Shown: positions 21,480 through 33,699 of the stretch, piece by piece
Numbering within the stretch: the first letter of the stretch is position 1
Layout of the letters: each line of letters opens with the position of its first letter
Source of the DNA: Piscicola geometra
Lineage: Eukaryota > Annelida > Clitellata > Hirudinida > Piscicolidae
Reading direction: 5' to 3'
Assembly (NCBI GenBank): GCA_943735955.1
Contig: OX030968.1
Coordinates: forward strand, 4,260,434-4,324,433
Length of the DNA: 64,000 nucleotides
Notes under the pieces: model-generated
What the model saw: the letters and a program-made list of their open reading frames with translations, nothing else
What the model was told of the DNA's origin: nothing
The model's database searches: none
Position numbers and translations under genes: made by a program

Positions 21480-23805
21480 CAGCCATAACAACAGAAATGC
21501 TGGCGCAAGAGGGTGGAGGAGCTGAGAGAAGGTGACGACCAACGGAAGCTGTGGTCCTCAATCAGGAAAATGAACGGGCATGGTGAGATGAAGGCCAAGA
21601 ATGAGATGCTCAACTTCAAGGGCGTGATGCAAGTTACTGACAAGCAAAAAGCAGCAGCCTTCAAAGTGCATTGTGCAGATGTCAGCAAACTCGATCTCAA
21701 CAAGGAGGAACGTCTGCTCCGAAATGAAAACACCCGAAGGATCAAGCAGAAGCAGGATCAAGAAGCGTCTACAAAGATGGATCAAACACTCACGAGGACA
21801 GAGCTCCAGGCAGCGATCGCTCAAATAGATGACACCAAAAAGGGTGGTAACGACAAGATTGAACCACTAATGTTTACCACTTGCCACAAAACATGCTCAT
21901 CATCCTGCTTAAGATCTGCAATGAGTTCTGGCTACAGGAAACAGTCCCCGGAAAGTGGAAACAAGCAATGATTATTCCGCTTCTAAAGACAGAGAAGCCG
22001 GCACACTGCGTGGAGTCATATAAACCCATAAGCCTCACTTCAGTCTTATGCAAAGTCATAGAAAGATTGCTTGCCAACAGGTTGGGTTACTGGCTGGAAG
22101 CAAACTCTATCATACAGCCGTGGCAGCTTGGTTTCCAACGGTTGAAATCAATGGAACAGCACTGCATGCGCTTGTCACAGGAAATCTACAATGGTTTCAA
22201 TCCACATCCACAAAAAGGACAGTCACAGCATTACTTGATTGCAGCAAAGCCTATGACCGGGTATGGCGGGAAAGACTGCTAATGCCGCTGAGGATGCTAG
22301 AATAGATCAAATGCTTCTTGGAATACCGCAAAGCCAAGGTTCGTTTAAGTGACGGGGAAAGCAGAGGGAAAAAGATGACGCAGGGTGGGCCCCAGAAAGC
22401 TGTGCTGTCCCCAATTATTTTCCTACTTTACACAAGTAATCTGCTCAAGGAAGACACTTAGGAAGTGCAGATCAGTGGCTATGCGGACGGCATCGCTGTA
22501 TGGACCACGAGCAGGACGATCGATTAAGCGGCATCCAGGGTGCAGTCAGTGATCAGCAGGGCTGAAGCATGGACCAGAGCCAACAAGGTGTACCTGAACG
22601 CTAACAAATTATAAGGAACTGGATGCAGTAGCTACAACAGGGACTGGAAAGTCACTCCTTCGGTCAGGTTTGTCACAAGCAACGGCGATTCAGTAGTTCC
22701 TGCAGGTTCTATGGTGTGGTAATTGAAAATGATTTCAACTTTGGTAAGAACGTCCAAATTGTGGCAGCATCCATGCGTGAAATAACTAAGGTTATTGCAG
22801 CACTTAATTGTGAGGACTGGGGGTGTTAATTTGTAAGAAGGTTTACAACGCCATGGTGGAGTCGGTACTCTGGTATGCTGCCGCCAGTTGGATACCATAG
22901 ATAAGTGTTTTCAACTTTTATCTTTTGGAAAGGAAATAGAAGAGAGCTGCCAAGATCATCACAACCAAGACATGAAGCAGTGTGGCGTGAGACGAACATC
23001 GTGCCGGCAAGATGGTCATCTACACTGACAGGTTTGTTGATGAAAACAACAAGAATGGTGGGAGTGCAGTGGTGGTTTTGGAAGATGAGGGGGTTAAGGA
23101 CGTCTGGATGGAAACAGCAGATGTACTGTGTTCCATGTTGGTGAGCTCCGAGCCATCAGCTTAGCAGCGAAGTGGATCGTGGAGCACCAGCCAGGCAGAG
23201 CAACCATCTTCCCCGGCAGTAAAAAAAGTGTCGAAAGCTTAAAGAACCCAGCAAGATTCCACGATCAGCAGCTCAGTAAGACAGTGGATTCCTGGACACA
23301 CTGTTGTTCAAGGTAACAAGGTGGCAGACAAAGCAGCACTCACCCCAAGTCAAGACGAGCAACCACAGTCTGTCACGTGGTCGGTAATCAAAAGCATCCT
23401 CAAAGGAAGTATGAAACTTCTTGAGCTGTTGGATCCGAGACGAAAACGAATCTACGGTGCCCCGCTGAAAAGGGAAGATGGCACCGGTAGGTGAGCAGAG
23501 ACACTTCTGGCCCAGCTACACAGTGGCCACTGTCCAGCCACAGCCTTCTACCGCAGGAACAATCTGAATGAAGTCGCCACTTGTGAGCTGTGTGTTGAAG
23601 TGGAGACCAGCCCAGACCACTTCTGGGACTGCAAGAGCAGCAGGAAAGAGAGAGAGGAGCTCACCCACACCAACCAATGCGATGAGGTTCTAAGAGAGAG
23701 AGGGGGGAGGTGTTCACATACCTTCTCCGCATAAGACCGAGATGGTTCGGTCATGCGGATTAGGAACAAAGAACTAAAAGCGACAACAACAACAACAACG
23801 ATCAC
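21480..23805 (+). mobile_element. Degenerate non-LTR retrotransposon with RNase H domain (copy 1)
   Basis: Broken frames in order: VKLWSS-type linker and coiled region (21513-21860), reverse transcriptase (VPGKWKQAMIIPLLKT; SYKPISLTSVLCKVIERL; QLGFQ), a polymerase motif reading YADG instead of YADD (about 22479), an RNase H remnant (23010-23330, LRAISLAAKWIVEHQPGRA), and a C-terminal CxxC...H...C knuckle (CELCVEVETSPDHFWDC) near 23580-23630. An (ACA)n-like tail lies at about 23785. The RNase H suggests the I-like group. Numerous stops and frameshifts make it inactive. Confidence 0.85.
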
Positions 23806-23989
23806 AACTGCTTACTCTGGCAAAAGCACAGTGGTCCTTCATAGCCATCTTCATTATAGAATGTACACTCTTCTTTTTCATCATAACCACAACCCCTAAT
23901 AAATTCATCAGATCCTGCGGTTTTTGCAATGAAGTGAGATAATAAAGATACTTAAATTAATTAAGTATCTGAATATAGTGTTTATGAAG

Positions 23990-24028
23990 ATGGTTTTGGT
24001 GGTGGTGATGATGAGGATGATGATGATG

Positions 24029-24074
<46 letters not shown>

Positions 24075-24243
24075 GAAGAAGAACAAAGAGGAGGTTGATG
24101 ATGCTGAAGATGATGTTGTTGTTGATGATGATGTGATGATGATGATGATGATGATGATGACGATGATGATGATGAAGAGGGGTAGAAGGAAGACTAAGAG
24201 GAGGTTGATGATGCTGATGATGATGTTGTTTTTGATGATGATG

Positions 24244-24310
<67 letters not shown>

Positions 24311-24320
24311 GAGGGGTAGA
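23990..24320. repeat. (GAT)n tracts in the spacer of the LINE inverted pair
   Basis: Two or three GAT-rich blocks with a duplicated segment (AGAGGAGGTTGATGATGCTG). They lie between the facing 3' ends of the two LINE copies. Confidence 0.85.
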
Positions 24321-26063
24321 AGGAAGACTAAAAGGAGGTTGATGATGGTAATGATAATGTGGTTGTTGTTTTTGTTATCGCTTTTAGTTCTTTGTTCCTA
24401 ATCCACATGACCGAACCATTCCGGTCTCATGTGGAGAAGGTATGTGAACACCTCCCCCCCTCTCTCTCTCTCTTAGAGCCTCATCGCATTGATTGGTGTG
24501 GATGAACTCCTCTCTCTCTTTCTTGCTGCTCTTGCAGTCTCAGGAGTGGTCTGGGTTGGTCTCCACTTTACCACACAGCTCACAGGTGGCGTCTTCATTC
24601 AGGATTTTTCTTCGGTAGAACGCTGTGGCTGGACAGTGGTCGCTGCGTAGCTGGGCCAGAAGTGTCTCTGCTCGCCTACCGGTGCCATCTTCCCTTTTCA
24701 GTGAAGCACCGTAGATTCGTTTATATCTCGGATCCAACAGCTCAGGAAGTTTCATACTTTTTTTAAGGATGCTCTTGATTGCCAACCACGTGACAGACTG
24801 TGGTTGCTCGCCTTGGCTTGCGGTGAGTGCTGCTTTGTCTGCCGCCTCGTTACCTTGAACACCAGTGTGTGCAGGAATCCACTGTACTGTCAACTCATTG
24901 CTTCGGCTGGCTCTCATGAGATTCTCTTTTGTCCTACTGAGCTGCCGATCGTCGAATCTTGCTGCGCTCCGTAGGCTTTCGACACTTTCTTTACTGTCGG
25001 TGAAGATGGTCGCTCTGCCTGGCTGGTGCTCAACGATCCACTTTGCTGCTAAGCTGATGGCTCGGAGCTCAGCATCATGGGCTGTACAGAGTACCCCTGT
25101 TGCTTCCAACCAGACGTCACTAACCACCTCACTCTCCATAATCACCACTGCACTTCCACCATTCTTGTTGTTGTCGCTTACAGACCCATCAGTGTAAATG
25201 ACCACTCCCCCTTCTTGCTTGCGTAGCATTATTGTTTTCTCAACATCAGCCTGGAGCACCTTTTTTGCAGACTTTTTGTTTGCTCCACCTGAGAGTTCAC
25301 TGCACAGCTGAAGTGCAAGTGCCTCCTCCCATGGTTTAGGTCTGATGCGAGTGAAGGGTTCTCGAATGACCTCATTGCCTGTGATCTGGGCCAATGCACT
25401 TCTGGAGTCCTCTCGCCAGCCTTTGTTTTGCTTGAAGCGGTTCGGAACATACTTGTCAGCTGTCACACGTAGTGGGTGGTGTTCATCCAGTCTCAGCGTT
25501 CTCTCACAGGTTCTCAGAGTCAGCATACAACCCTTAATCCTTGCCGGCACAATGTTTGCCTCACGCCACACTGCTTCATCGGGTTAGCCCAGCGATGATT
25601 TTTGCCGCTCTCTTCTGTTCCCTTTCCAGAAGATCAAAGCTGGAAGCACTTATCTATGGCATCCAGCTGGCGGCAGCATACCAGAGTACTGACTCCACCG
25701 TGGCGTTGTAAACCTTCTTCAGTGTCGCAAATTCACATCCCCAGTCCTTACCAGTAAGTGCTGCGATCATCTTAGTTCTTTCACCATTTGGACGTGCTTA
25801 CCAAAATTGAGACCATTGTCGATTGTCACACCAAGAAACCTACAGTGGCTGCTGAAACGCAGTTGTTTGTGACAAATCACGACCGAAGGTGTGAGTTTCC
25901 AGTCCTTTTTGTAGCTGCTGCAAACAATTCTTTCTGATTTGTCTGCGTTCAGTTTCACCTTGTTGGCTTTGGTCCACGCTTCAACATTCTTGATCACAGA
26001 CTGCACCCTGGATGCCGCTTCATTGATCGTCCTGCTCGTGGCCCAGACTGCGATGTCATCTGC

Positions 26064-26071
26064 GTAGCCAC
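26064..26071. repeat. Left target-site duplication of the hAT element
   Basis: GTAGCCAC. An identical copy is at 27624-27631, directly after the right terminal repeat. Confidence 0.9.
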
Positions 26072-27623
26072 TAGAGGTCGGACCGGGTACCCGATTTGAC
26101 CGTGTACCCGCGGGTACCCGGGGGACTCCCGCGGGAACGGGAATGAAAATTAATTTCGGGACGGGAAAAGTCGGGAACCGGGAATAGGTTTTCGGGATGG
26201 GAACGGGAACGGGAATCAAAATTCAAATCGGGAACGGGAAAAGACGGGAACGGGAATCAACTTTTAAATCGGGAACGGGAAAAACGGGAATAACAGTTAT
26301 TGGGATTGGATTCTTTAACGATGATTTTTCAGCAAACTTCTAAGTATGGAAATCTTCGATACTCATACCGATATCTCATCGATACTCCGTACTTAAAATA
26401 AGTATTAAATGCAATAGAAATGTATAACGAAGCCACCATTGCGTTGTCAATGTCAAAATCTCCAACACTACATTTGAAGTTGTTATGATGAGTCCAAAGA
26501 TTAGAGAGATTAGAACAAAGGGGTGATGATGAAAACTTTTAAGATGAAATCAAAATGGTAAGTTATATTATTTTAATTTTATAAATTAATACTTTGAATT
26601 TGAATGATTAATTTCCAAATGATTGCTCAGTTGATCATTTCGACAAAAGAAAAGATGCCATTGATCTCATTCATATGACAGCATGTCTGTTGCATCCCCA
26701 GTATGAAAGAATAATAGGAAAAAAGTTTGGGATAGAAAAGAAATAAATACCAAGACTTTCATTAGAGAAAATTTAATTCTATTTTGTACAGCCAGACCAA
26801 GCTGCAGTGCCGTTGAGAAAAAAACAAATGATGGTTATTTAGACCTATTATGTTTGTTTTTATAACTTAAAAATTATAATAAAATTATTATACTATCAAA
26901 TTATACGAATGATTTTATATTAGCAGTTGTGGAGAATAAGAATGTTGTCAAAAAACATATTTCTAAATTATTGAAAAATTAATAATAATGAACGAAGAAA
27001 AAAATTCAGAAGAGGATGAATTGTACAAATATTCACAATTACGTCCCAAAAAAACTGAAATTATAAAGATGTTTTATTTTATTGGAATAAAATGAGCAAT
27101 TTTAAAATACTACAAGAAGTAGCCAAAATTTTGTTCAGTATATCTGCAAGTTATATTCGCTGTAAACGGAATTTTTCAATATGTGGTCGTTTAACTTTCG
27201 ACCCAAAATCATCTCATTTGAAAGCTGAAACTCTTATCGGTTTAACCCGTGTGAAAAGCAATAAATACTTGATTGAATTACTCAAAAACAATGACTAACT
27301 TCAATACTTTCATTTCAATAAATATTTGAAATTTAAATCGTGTTTTTTTTAATTTTATTAAAAGAAATATTCTCTGACTTTCAAATAATAAATTTTAAGA
27401 AATGTTAGAACTAGCAAGTTTGGGACCAGTGAAAACGGCAGCAAAAATGAATAAAAAAACAAAAAGCTTTCGGGAACGGGTCGGAACGAGAAAAAAATTT
27501 CGGGAACGGGACGGGACGGGAATCAAAATTCTGAAGTCCCATCGGGAACGGGACGGGACGGGAAAACAAATTTCGGGAACGGGACGGGACCGGGAATGAA
27601 AAATCGTCCATGTCCGACCTCTA
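26072..27623. mobile_element. hAT-type DNA transposon, internally deleted, with TIRs and 8-bp TSD
   Basis: Begins TAGAGGTCGGAC and ends GTCCGACCTCTA, a perfect 12-bp inverted repeat. It is flanked by the direct repeat GTAGCCAC (26064-26071 and 27624-27631), the 8-bp duplication expected of hAT. Both subterminal regions are packed with GGGAACGGGA motifs in opposite orientation (26110-26290 and 27470-27600). Only the C-terminal dimerisation part of a transposase is visible inside, so it is probably non-autonomous. Confidence 0.92.
27092..27298 (+). pseudogene. hAT transposase C-terminal dimerisation fragment
   Basis: Sixty-eight residues resembling the hAT dimerisation region: VAKILFSISASYIRCKRNFSICGR (compare the family L..I.AS....R.FS..GR), then SSHLKAETLIGLTRVKSN. 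Upstream sequence back to about 26580 has hAT-like pieces broken by stops. Not a functional transposase. Confidence 0.75.
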
Positions 27624-27631
27624 GTAGCCAC
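27624..27631. repeat. Right target-site duplication of the hAT element
   Basis: GTAGCCAC, matching 26064-26071. The minus-strand LINE frame continues into CAGTGGCTACGC across the excised site. Confidence 0.9.
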
Positions 27632-27899
27632 TGATCTGCACTTCCGCAGTGTCTTCTCTGAGCAGGTCACTGGTGTAGAGAAGGAAAAGAATCGAAGACA
27701 GCACAGCTTCTTGGGGCAGACCCTGCGTCATCTTTTTCCACTTGCTCTCACCGTCACCAAGACGGTCTTCCAAGAAGCATTTGTGATGTTGTTGTTGTTG
27801 ATGATGATGTGATGATGGTGATGATGATGATGCTGATGAGGATGATGAGAAGGACGAAGAGGAGATTGATGATGATGTTGTTGTTTTTGATGATGATGC

Positions 27900-28370
27900 T
27901 TAAATATATGGGTTAATCTAGATTCGATTACAGACTTAAGATTTTCATTGTCTTGAGGGTTTTTCAAAAGAATGGAAAATCGTATCCAAGACTGTGCAAT
28001 TTTTTGAAAAAAATGAATATAAAAATATTATCCATGTAAAATATTCATAAAGAAATACTACGATATTATACTTTCTAGCTATTTAAAAGTCGAAAATAGG
28101 CTAAAAACGCGTATCTTAAATTTCTTTTAAAAATCTTTAATATTAAAAATGTAGGTTTATGTTTTAGTTAGTTCTATCCGGTTTGATTTATTCCGCCGTT
28201 GGCATATTAAAAAACGTGGTTTTACTTCTCTTGATTTTCGACTACTTTATTTTATAAGTTTTTGGCTTTTATTCATTCTCACAATTTCTGTTTTGATTCT
28301 AGCGTCCCGCAGATCATCGCGATTTATTAAGCAACAAGCGAGTACTTTAAATTTTTTTCTAAATATTTTA
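27900..28370. repeat. Dispersed AT-rich repeat (inverted copy at 43.9-44.2 kb)
   Basis: Sequence around 27966-28260 matches the reverse complement of about 43870-44135 at clear but imperfect identity; for example TACATGGATAATATTT and TACGATTTTCCATTCTTTTG occur in the 44 kb copy. GGGTTAATC.AGATTCGA.TACAGACTT occurs at 27905 and again at 40204. Family unknown. Confidence 0.6.
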
Positions 28371-28372
28371 AA

Positions 28373-29140
<768 letters not shown>

Positions 29141-29224
29141 AATACCTCTTGTTCTCAACAATCTTTTAACAAGCTAATTCTCTGAACTATACAGAATAGA
29201 CTATACAGTATAGTCTATACTAGT

Positions 29225-29745
29225 AGTAGATGATGTTGATGCTGATGATGACGAAGACGACGACGATGATGAGGATGGTGATGACGACGATGATAATGAT
29301 GATGATGATGATGATGACGACGATGAAAATGATAATGATGATGATGAGGATGATGATGAACAGAGGAACATTATCGAGCAGCATACTACGCTGTCATAGA
29401 CATTGCAATCATGCAATTCACAGAAAGGTTCAATCGAGATTTTCCTGGTTACCGTTCATACTTGCAGCTGGAGACAATGTTGCTAACTGGTAAAGTGAAC
29501 TATGATATTTGCGAGCAGTATGTTAAATGAAACTGGTCTTTGTTCACAGTTAACTATGTTTAAAGACCAGAATGAACTTCAGCACAAACGCAAAAGATAA
29601 TGCAAGCTATGATCACGGAAGTCAGACATCTGTTTCCTTAGGTTGAGAGATTGATCAGGTTGATGAAGGACAAACTGTCTTCAGAACGACTCTTCTGCCC
29701 ATTACTCAAACTCAAACAATTTAATCATTAATTTGATGTTGATTA
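29225..29745 (+). pseudogene. Probable hAT transposase remnant with acidic run
   Basis: A (GAT/GAC)n tract (29230-29360) is followed by broken frames FTERFNRDFPGYRSYLQLE and VERLIRLMKDKLSSERLF, which loosely resemble the C-terminal part of ZMYM1-like hAT transposases. Several stops. Weak assignment. Confidence 0.35.
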
Positions 29746-29904
29746 TAAAAATATTCACTAACTTAAAATTGTTTTACTCATTATTTTCTGAATGAAATAA
29801 CAACCATGTGTTTCATGTAATTTATTATTCAGCATATTTTAAATATTAACTTCATTATTATTCTCCCCCATCAATTTTAATTTTCTAATGTATTTTCTAA
29901 CATG

Positions 29905-30375
29905 GGCTGTGTCCATGGGCGGCGATTCTGAGGCCCGGAACCCCCCACTTTTTGGTAGTGAGTTTTGGTCCGCTTCAATGTGGACCACCCCCCCCCCCAC
30001 TTTTTGGTAGCCCTAATGTGGACCCCCCACTTTATTCAATAAAAACATTTTTAAACTCTTGTTTTGATGCGAACATAATCGTCAAACATGACATAAAACT
30101 AGGGAATGTAGTAATGTAGAATGTAGGGAATGTAGGTTATTACATTCCCTACATAAAACATATTTTTTAAATAGTAATACATCGTGAGTATGTGTAGTTA
30201 TAGTTATAGCTGTCTAAAAAACTATTTATTGCTTACTTGAATATTCGTATTAAACAGAAATTACAAAATTTTTTTGAGTGGGGAAAAGAGGGGTCTTGAT
30301 CCCAGGACCCCCCAGAATCATCCATGCTGGGAAGGACTCTCCCAAGGTTTGGAGTAGATCCCTGCCCCTGATAAA
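29905..30375. mobile_element. Possible non-autonomous DNA transposon (MITE-like)
   Basis: Left side ATGGGCGGCGATTCTGAGG; right side, read in reverse complement, GGATGATTCTGGGGGGTCCT. This is an imperfect terminal inverted repeat around a C-run and an AT-rich core. A related ~50-bp piece (about 31720-31768) interrupts the LINE at 31.3-31.9 kb. No target duplication was assigned. Confidence 0.4.
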
Positions 30376-30439
30376 AACTATCAAAATCCACTTTAGTATC
30401 TAAAGGAGGATGAAAAGTTTGAACTACTTTCAAGTCGTT

Positions 30440-31095
30440 TTAGTGTAGAAGAGTACATGCTAAATTTGGTGCTATTGTGATGCCAAAACGGGGTATTGTT
30501 TGAAAATAAAGTCATTTTTGGTAATGACCACGGAGGTTAGTCAATTCGAACATTTGGGAATGGCTGCTGTGATGAACCTGATGGAGCATTTGTATGCTTG
30601 ACTAACAATTGTTACGAATAAGTTTTCTAAGTTACTAGAATTGCTCCGTGAAATGTAAAATCGATGTTTTGGATTAGTGAGAACTGTATGGATAAATCTT
30701 CGAGTATTACCCAAAGAAGTTACAAAGAAAAAAGATTAAATAGTTAGTGTTACACTCATTTGTATGGAATTTAGTAGAAAACAAACATTTCATTAGTCTA
30801 ATTTTTTTTCAACACATGATAGACGTTTCAGCATTCAAAATTTTCATCTTCTGGCGTGAATTTAAACGCACAAAAAGCGAAGAAAATCAGTTTTTTACAA
30901 TTTTTAGAGCAGAGCTATATGGGAAAAACATGATGTGAGAAGCAATGTAAAAATTATTCTCAATCACTCAGAACTTTCTAAACCATCAGCCAAGACAGGA
31001 ATTCGTTTGTGTTGCAGAAAATGCATTCAAAACAAAATTGTCTAACGTTGTCGAAAATGTTCATTATGTATTAATTTTGCAAAATATGAATGAAT
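30440..31095 (+). pseudogene. Degenerate transposase-like remnant, possibly piggyBac
   Basis: Broken frames including SFVWNLVENKHFISLIFFQH then MIDVSAFKIFIFWREF have the hydrophobic pattern of the piggyBac C-terminal core. Many stops. It could be something else. Confidence 0.3.
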
Positions 31096-31306
31096 AAACT
31101 GCTAATTTTTTGATTGTGAAAATTTTTTCCCAAAATCTTTAGCCTAAGCTATTTAATTTGTGTTATTCATTTCATGGGTGGTTTCGACCAATACGGTCGC
31201 GAACGTTACTAAAAATTTAAATGCTGTAAAATCGAAAATATAAATGATATTTCACATCTAAAAAGTGTATTAGATTTCAATATAAAATTAGAGAATGTCA
31301 TGAAAT

Positions 31307-31900
31307 TCAAAAAAAATAACTTGAAAATGAAGTTATGTGTAAATTTTTTAAGAGAAGGTAGAATTTGGTAAAGAACGTAGTCAGAGTTAGTGGATAATTT
31401 AAAAATAGTTTAGTGTCTAAAGTGCTAAAAATAGAAGTGATAGATGGGTAGTGAGAGGGGAGATATTTAAGTCTAATTAGTTTATTAATGAAGGACTGAA
31501 GTTGCTTGATTTGTTGCTGATTAGCAAAACCAGACCAAGAAGGAGCTGCATACTTAAGGTGAAAGATGACGAGGGACTCAGTGATGTCAAAGAGTTTGGA
31601 ACCAAAGAGTTTATGGGAACGGATTGTTTTGATGGCATGAAAAGTTTGAAAGCATTTTTTGATAATATGATTTATGTGTGGTGAAATGTTGAGAGTGTCG
31701 GTGAATGTGATACTAAGACAGGGGCGCGATCTGACCCCAGGACCCTTCCAGGATCGCCGCCCATGATCTAAGATAGTGAGTTTGTTAGTGCGTTGAATGG
31801 ATGGATTTATAACTGATGGTGTGATGTATTTATGACTATTGTGGACTACGAGTTTGAATGATTTTTGAAGTCTCATTTAAATGCAAACCGTTTTAAAGGA
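31307..31900 (-). pseudogene. Non-LTR reverse transcriptase C-terminal fragment
   Basis: The minus-strand frame carries LSITFTDTLNISPHINHIIK, the AIKTIRSHKL region and FHLKYAAPSWSGFAN, matching the post-RT region of CR1/L2-like LINEs (G...D..L....HI..I..K....L..LR). It is interrupted at about 31720-31768 by a short GC-rich insert (GACCCCAGGACCCTTCCAGG). Confidence 0.65.
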
Positions 31901-32175
31901 TCAATCCTCGATAAACTAACACGTTCTTAAGTTGAATTCATCGGGAAAATGCAAATTCATCTGAAAAGTTCACTATTTAAACAGAATAAGAATAGTAAAA
32001 AAAAGAAATTTCCATATTTCATCAATAAATACGTTAAACTAAAGAATCAACTTCTACTGATTCGATGAAACGCTAATGATTTTATGTAAAATAGGATGAA
32101 ATAGCATATAAGAATTTCGATTTTAACTAAGAAGATTGAGATTTGCGGGTTTTCTAAAGTAATTCAAACGTTGCA

Positions 32176-32626
32176 ATGAAGTGTTTTCTCGCATTTGCTC
32201 TTCTCTTGGCCTTGGTGCAGTTTAAAAAAAGTGGAGCAAATGAAGCTAAATCAATGTGTAAGCCACTCCTTATCGCCATAGTTTTTAAATTTTACTTTTC
32301 AATGCATGATGAATTCATGAAATCAAAAAACACAAATTTAAAATTCGTTTGCTATACTGACTACGTTCTACATCCTGTGTTTCAAAACCATTCTTCCAGA
32401 TTTTGTCTTGTTCAAATTAGAGCATTCAGAAGGTGGTACCAGTGATTCTAATATAACAACTTTGCTCGCTTGTATGAAACGCTGCCATGAATTGGGCTGT
32501 GGAACTTGCATTGCATTTGATTGGGACCCGTCGCAGATCTACAACAAGTGTATTGTTCATACAAGAGTGAAAGAAAGACATCCAAATCCAACTGCCACCC
32601 AATTTGAGCTACATTGCAGAGACTAA
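32176..32626 (+). CDS. Small secreted Cys-rich protein, PAN/apple-like (two exons)
   Basis: Exon 1 (32176-32257) encodes a signal peptide, MKCFLAFALLLALVQF, and ends at donor GTAAGC. Exon 2 (32400-32626) follows the acceptor cttccag. The phase-1 junction is consistent and gives ~102 residues. The mature part has the Cys pattern ACMKRCHELGCGTCIAFDWD, then YNKCIVH, and ends FELHCRD. Paired Cys around an alpha-helix with a C.AF.WD strand recalls PAN/apple domains, the fold also used by leech anti-adhesion salivary proteins. AATAAA lies at 32711-32716, about 85 nt past the stop. It may be an extracellular ligand-binding protein; the function is not shown by the sequence. Confidence 0.6.
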
Positions 32627-32716
32627 CAGCTGTTCAATGGCCGTCCGAGTCAGAAACAATTCATTTGAGTTTACAAATCAATTTCTCTAATACTCCTTTT
32701 TGATTTCTCTAATAAA

Positions 32717-33109
32717 TTATTCTCGAATTTTTCTAAACAATTCAACACGTTGCCTGTAACACATGAATACAGCGTATATTGAGCATTTAGTGTCTCTTTC
32801 TGATAGGTTATCCTGGCATATCATCGCCATAATGCTCGTGACCGAATTGGCCGTTGGGGGAATCAAAGAAGAGGACGCAGCTCTCCTCCGCCATTCAGTT
32901 CTGTTGTTAGCAGCGTTGTGAGACTGCTCAAGGAAAGAGACGTCCACTCTTCCACATTGTCCATCCAGCTCTTTTTCTGACGGCTTCGACGACGACTTCC
33001 TTGTAGCGTGCCCTGTAGCACCTTCTTGGACAGTGAATCGTGCCTGACGACGTGGGTTGTAGATAAACTGTACACGAAAGAGAGCGCGCTGCATGTGGTA
33101 AATGCACAT
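32717..33109 (-). pseudogene. 3' end of an endonuclease/RT non-LTR element
   Basis: Frames on the minus strand include VLQGTLQGSRRRSRQKKSWM then DNVEEWTSLSL, the conserved C-terminal arginine-rich and W-x-D-N motif of 'craniofacial development protein 2-like' LINE ORFs. A frameshift separates the pieces. Confidence 0.6.
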
Positions 33110-33283
33110 TTGATTTTGCGCGTTATATTCTGCGGATTGATGGGGTAAAAAGCAGAAAGATTTGAAAAAAGTAAATTATTAAAATTTATTTAATTATTTG
33201 CTGAAACCTTTAAAAATGTTTTTTTTATTCTAAAATTATAAAAAAATGTATACAAATTTTGAAAAATGGGGAAAAAAAGTTAA

Positions 33284-33590
33284 AACATAACATTTTATTT
33301 AAATGATTTTAAAACATAGCAATTTATTTAACTGATTTTAAAACATAACAATTTATTTAACTGATTTTAAAACAGAACAATTTATTTAACTGATTTTAAA
33401 ACATAACAATTTATTCAACTGATTTTAAAACATAACAATTTATTTTACTGATTTTAAAACATAACAATTAATTTTACTGATTTTAAAACATAAAAATTTA
33501 TTTTACTGATTTTAAAACATAACAATTTATTTAAAAGATTTTAAAACATAACAATTTATTTAACCGATTTAAGACAACTATTTAAATATA
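33284..33590. repeat. ~29-bp AT-rich minisatellite
   Basis: About ten units of ACATAACAATTTATTTAACT followed by GATTTTAAA, with small variants. Intergenic. Confidence 0.9.
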
Positions 33591-33699
33591 GCAATTTATT
33601 TCAGTCAATTTATATTAATCAAAGCAGATTGGAATCAGGAAAAGACACTGACGGTGGATTCTTTCGTCTATTTGGGTGGTGTTTGAGAGGTGGGAGTTA

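Larger units (their letters stand above)
24370..27760 (-). mobile_element. Second copy of the RNase H LINE, antisense, split by a hAT element
   Basis: Reads on the minus strand from about 27760 downward, with the hAT insertion (26072-27623) between the codons for the YADD region. An open frame at 25571-24540 carries RNase H (VVIYTDGSVSDNN; AELRAISLAAKWIVEH; IFTDSKESVESL; VQWIPAHTGVQGNEAADKAA) and the knuckle start CELCGKVETNPDHS. It then ends at TGA, where copy 1 has TGG. The polymerase motif YADDIAVW (about 26060) is intact, unlike copy 1. Its 3' end faces that of copy 1, so the pair forms an inverted repeat with arms of ~2 kb. Confidence 0.85.
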
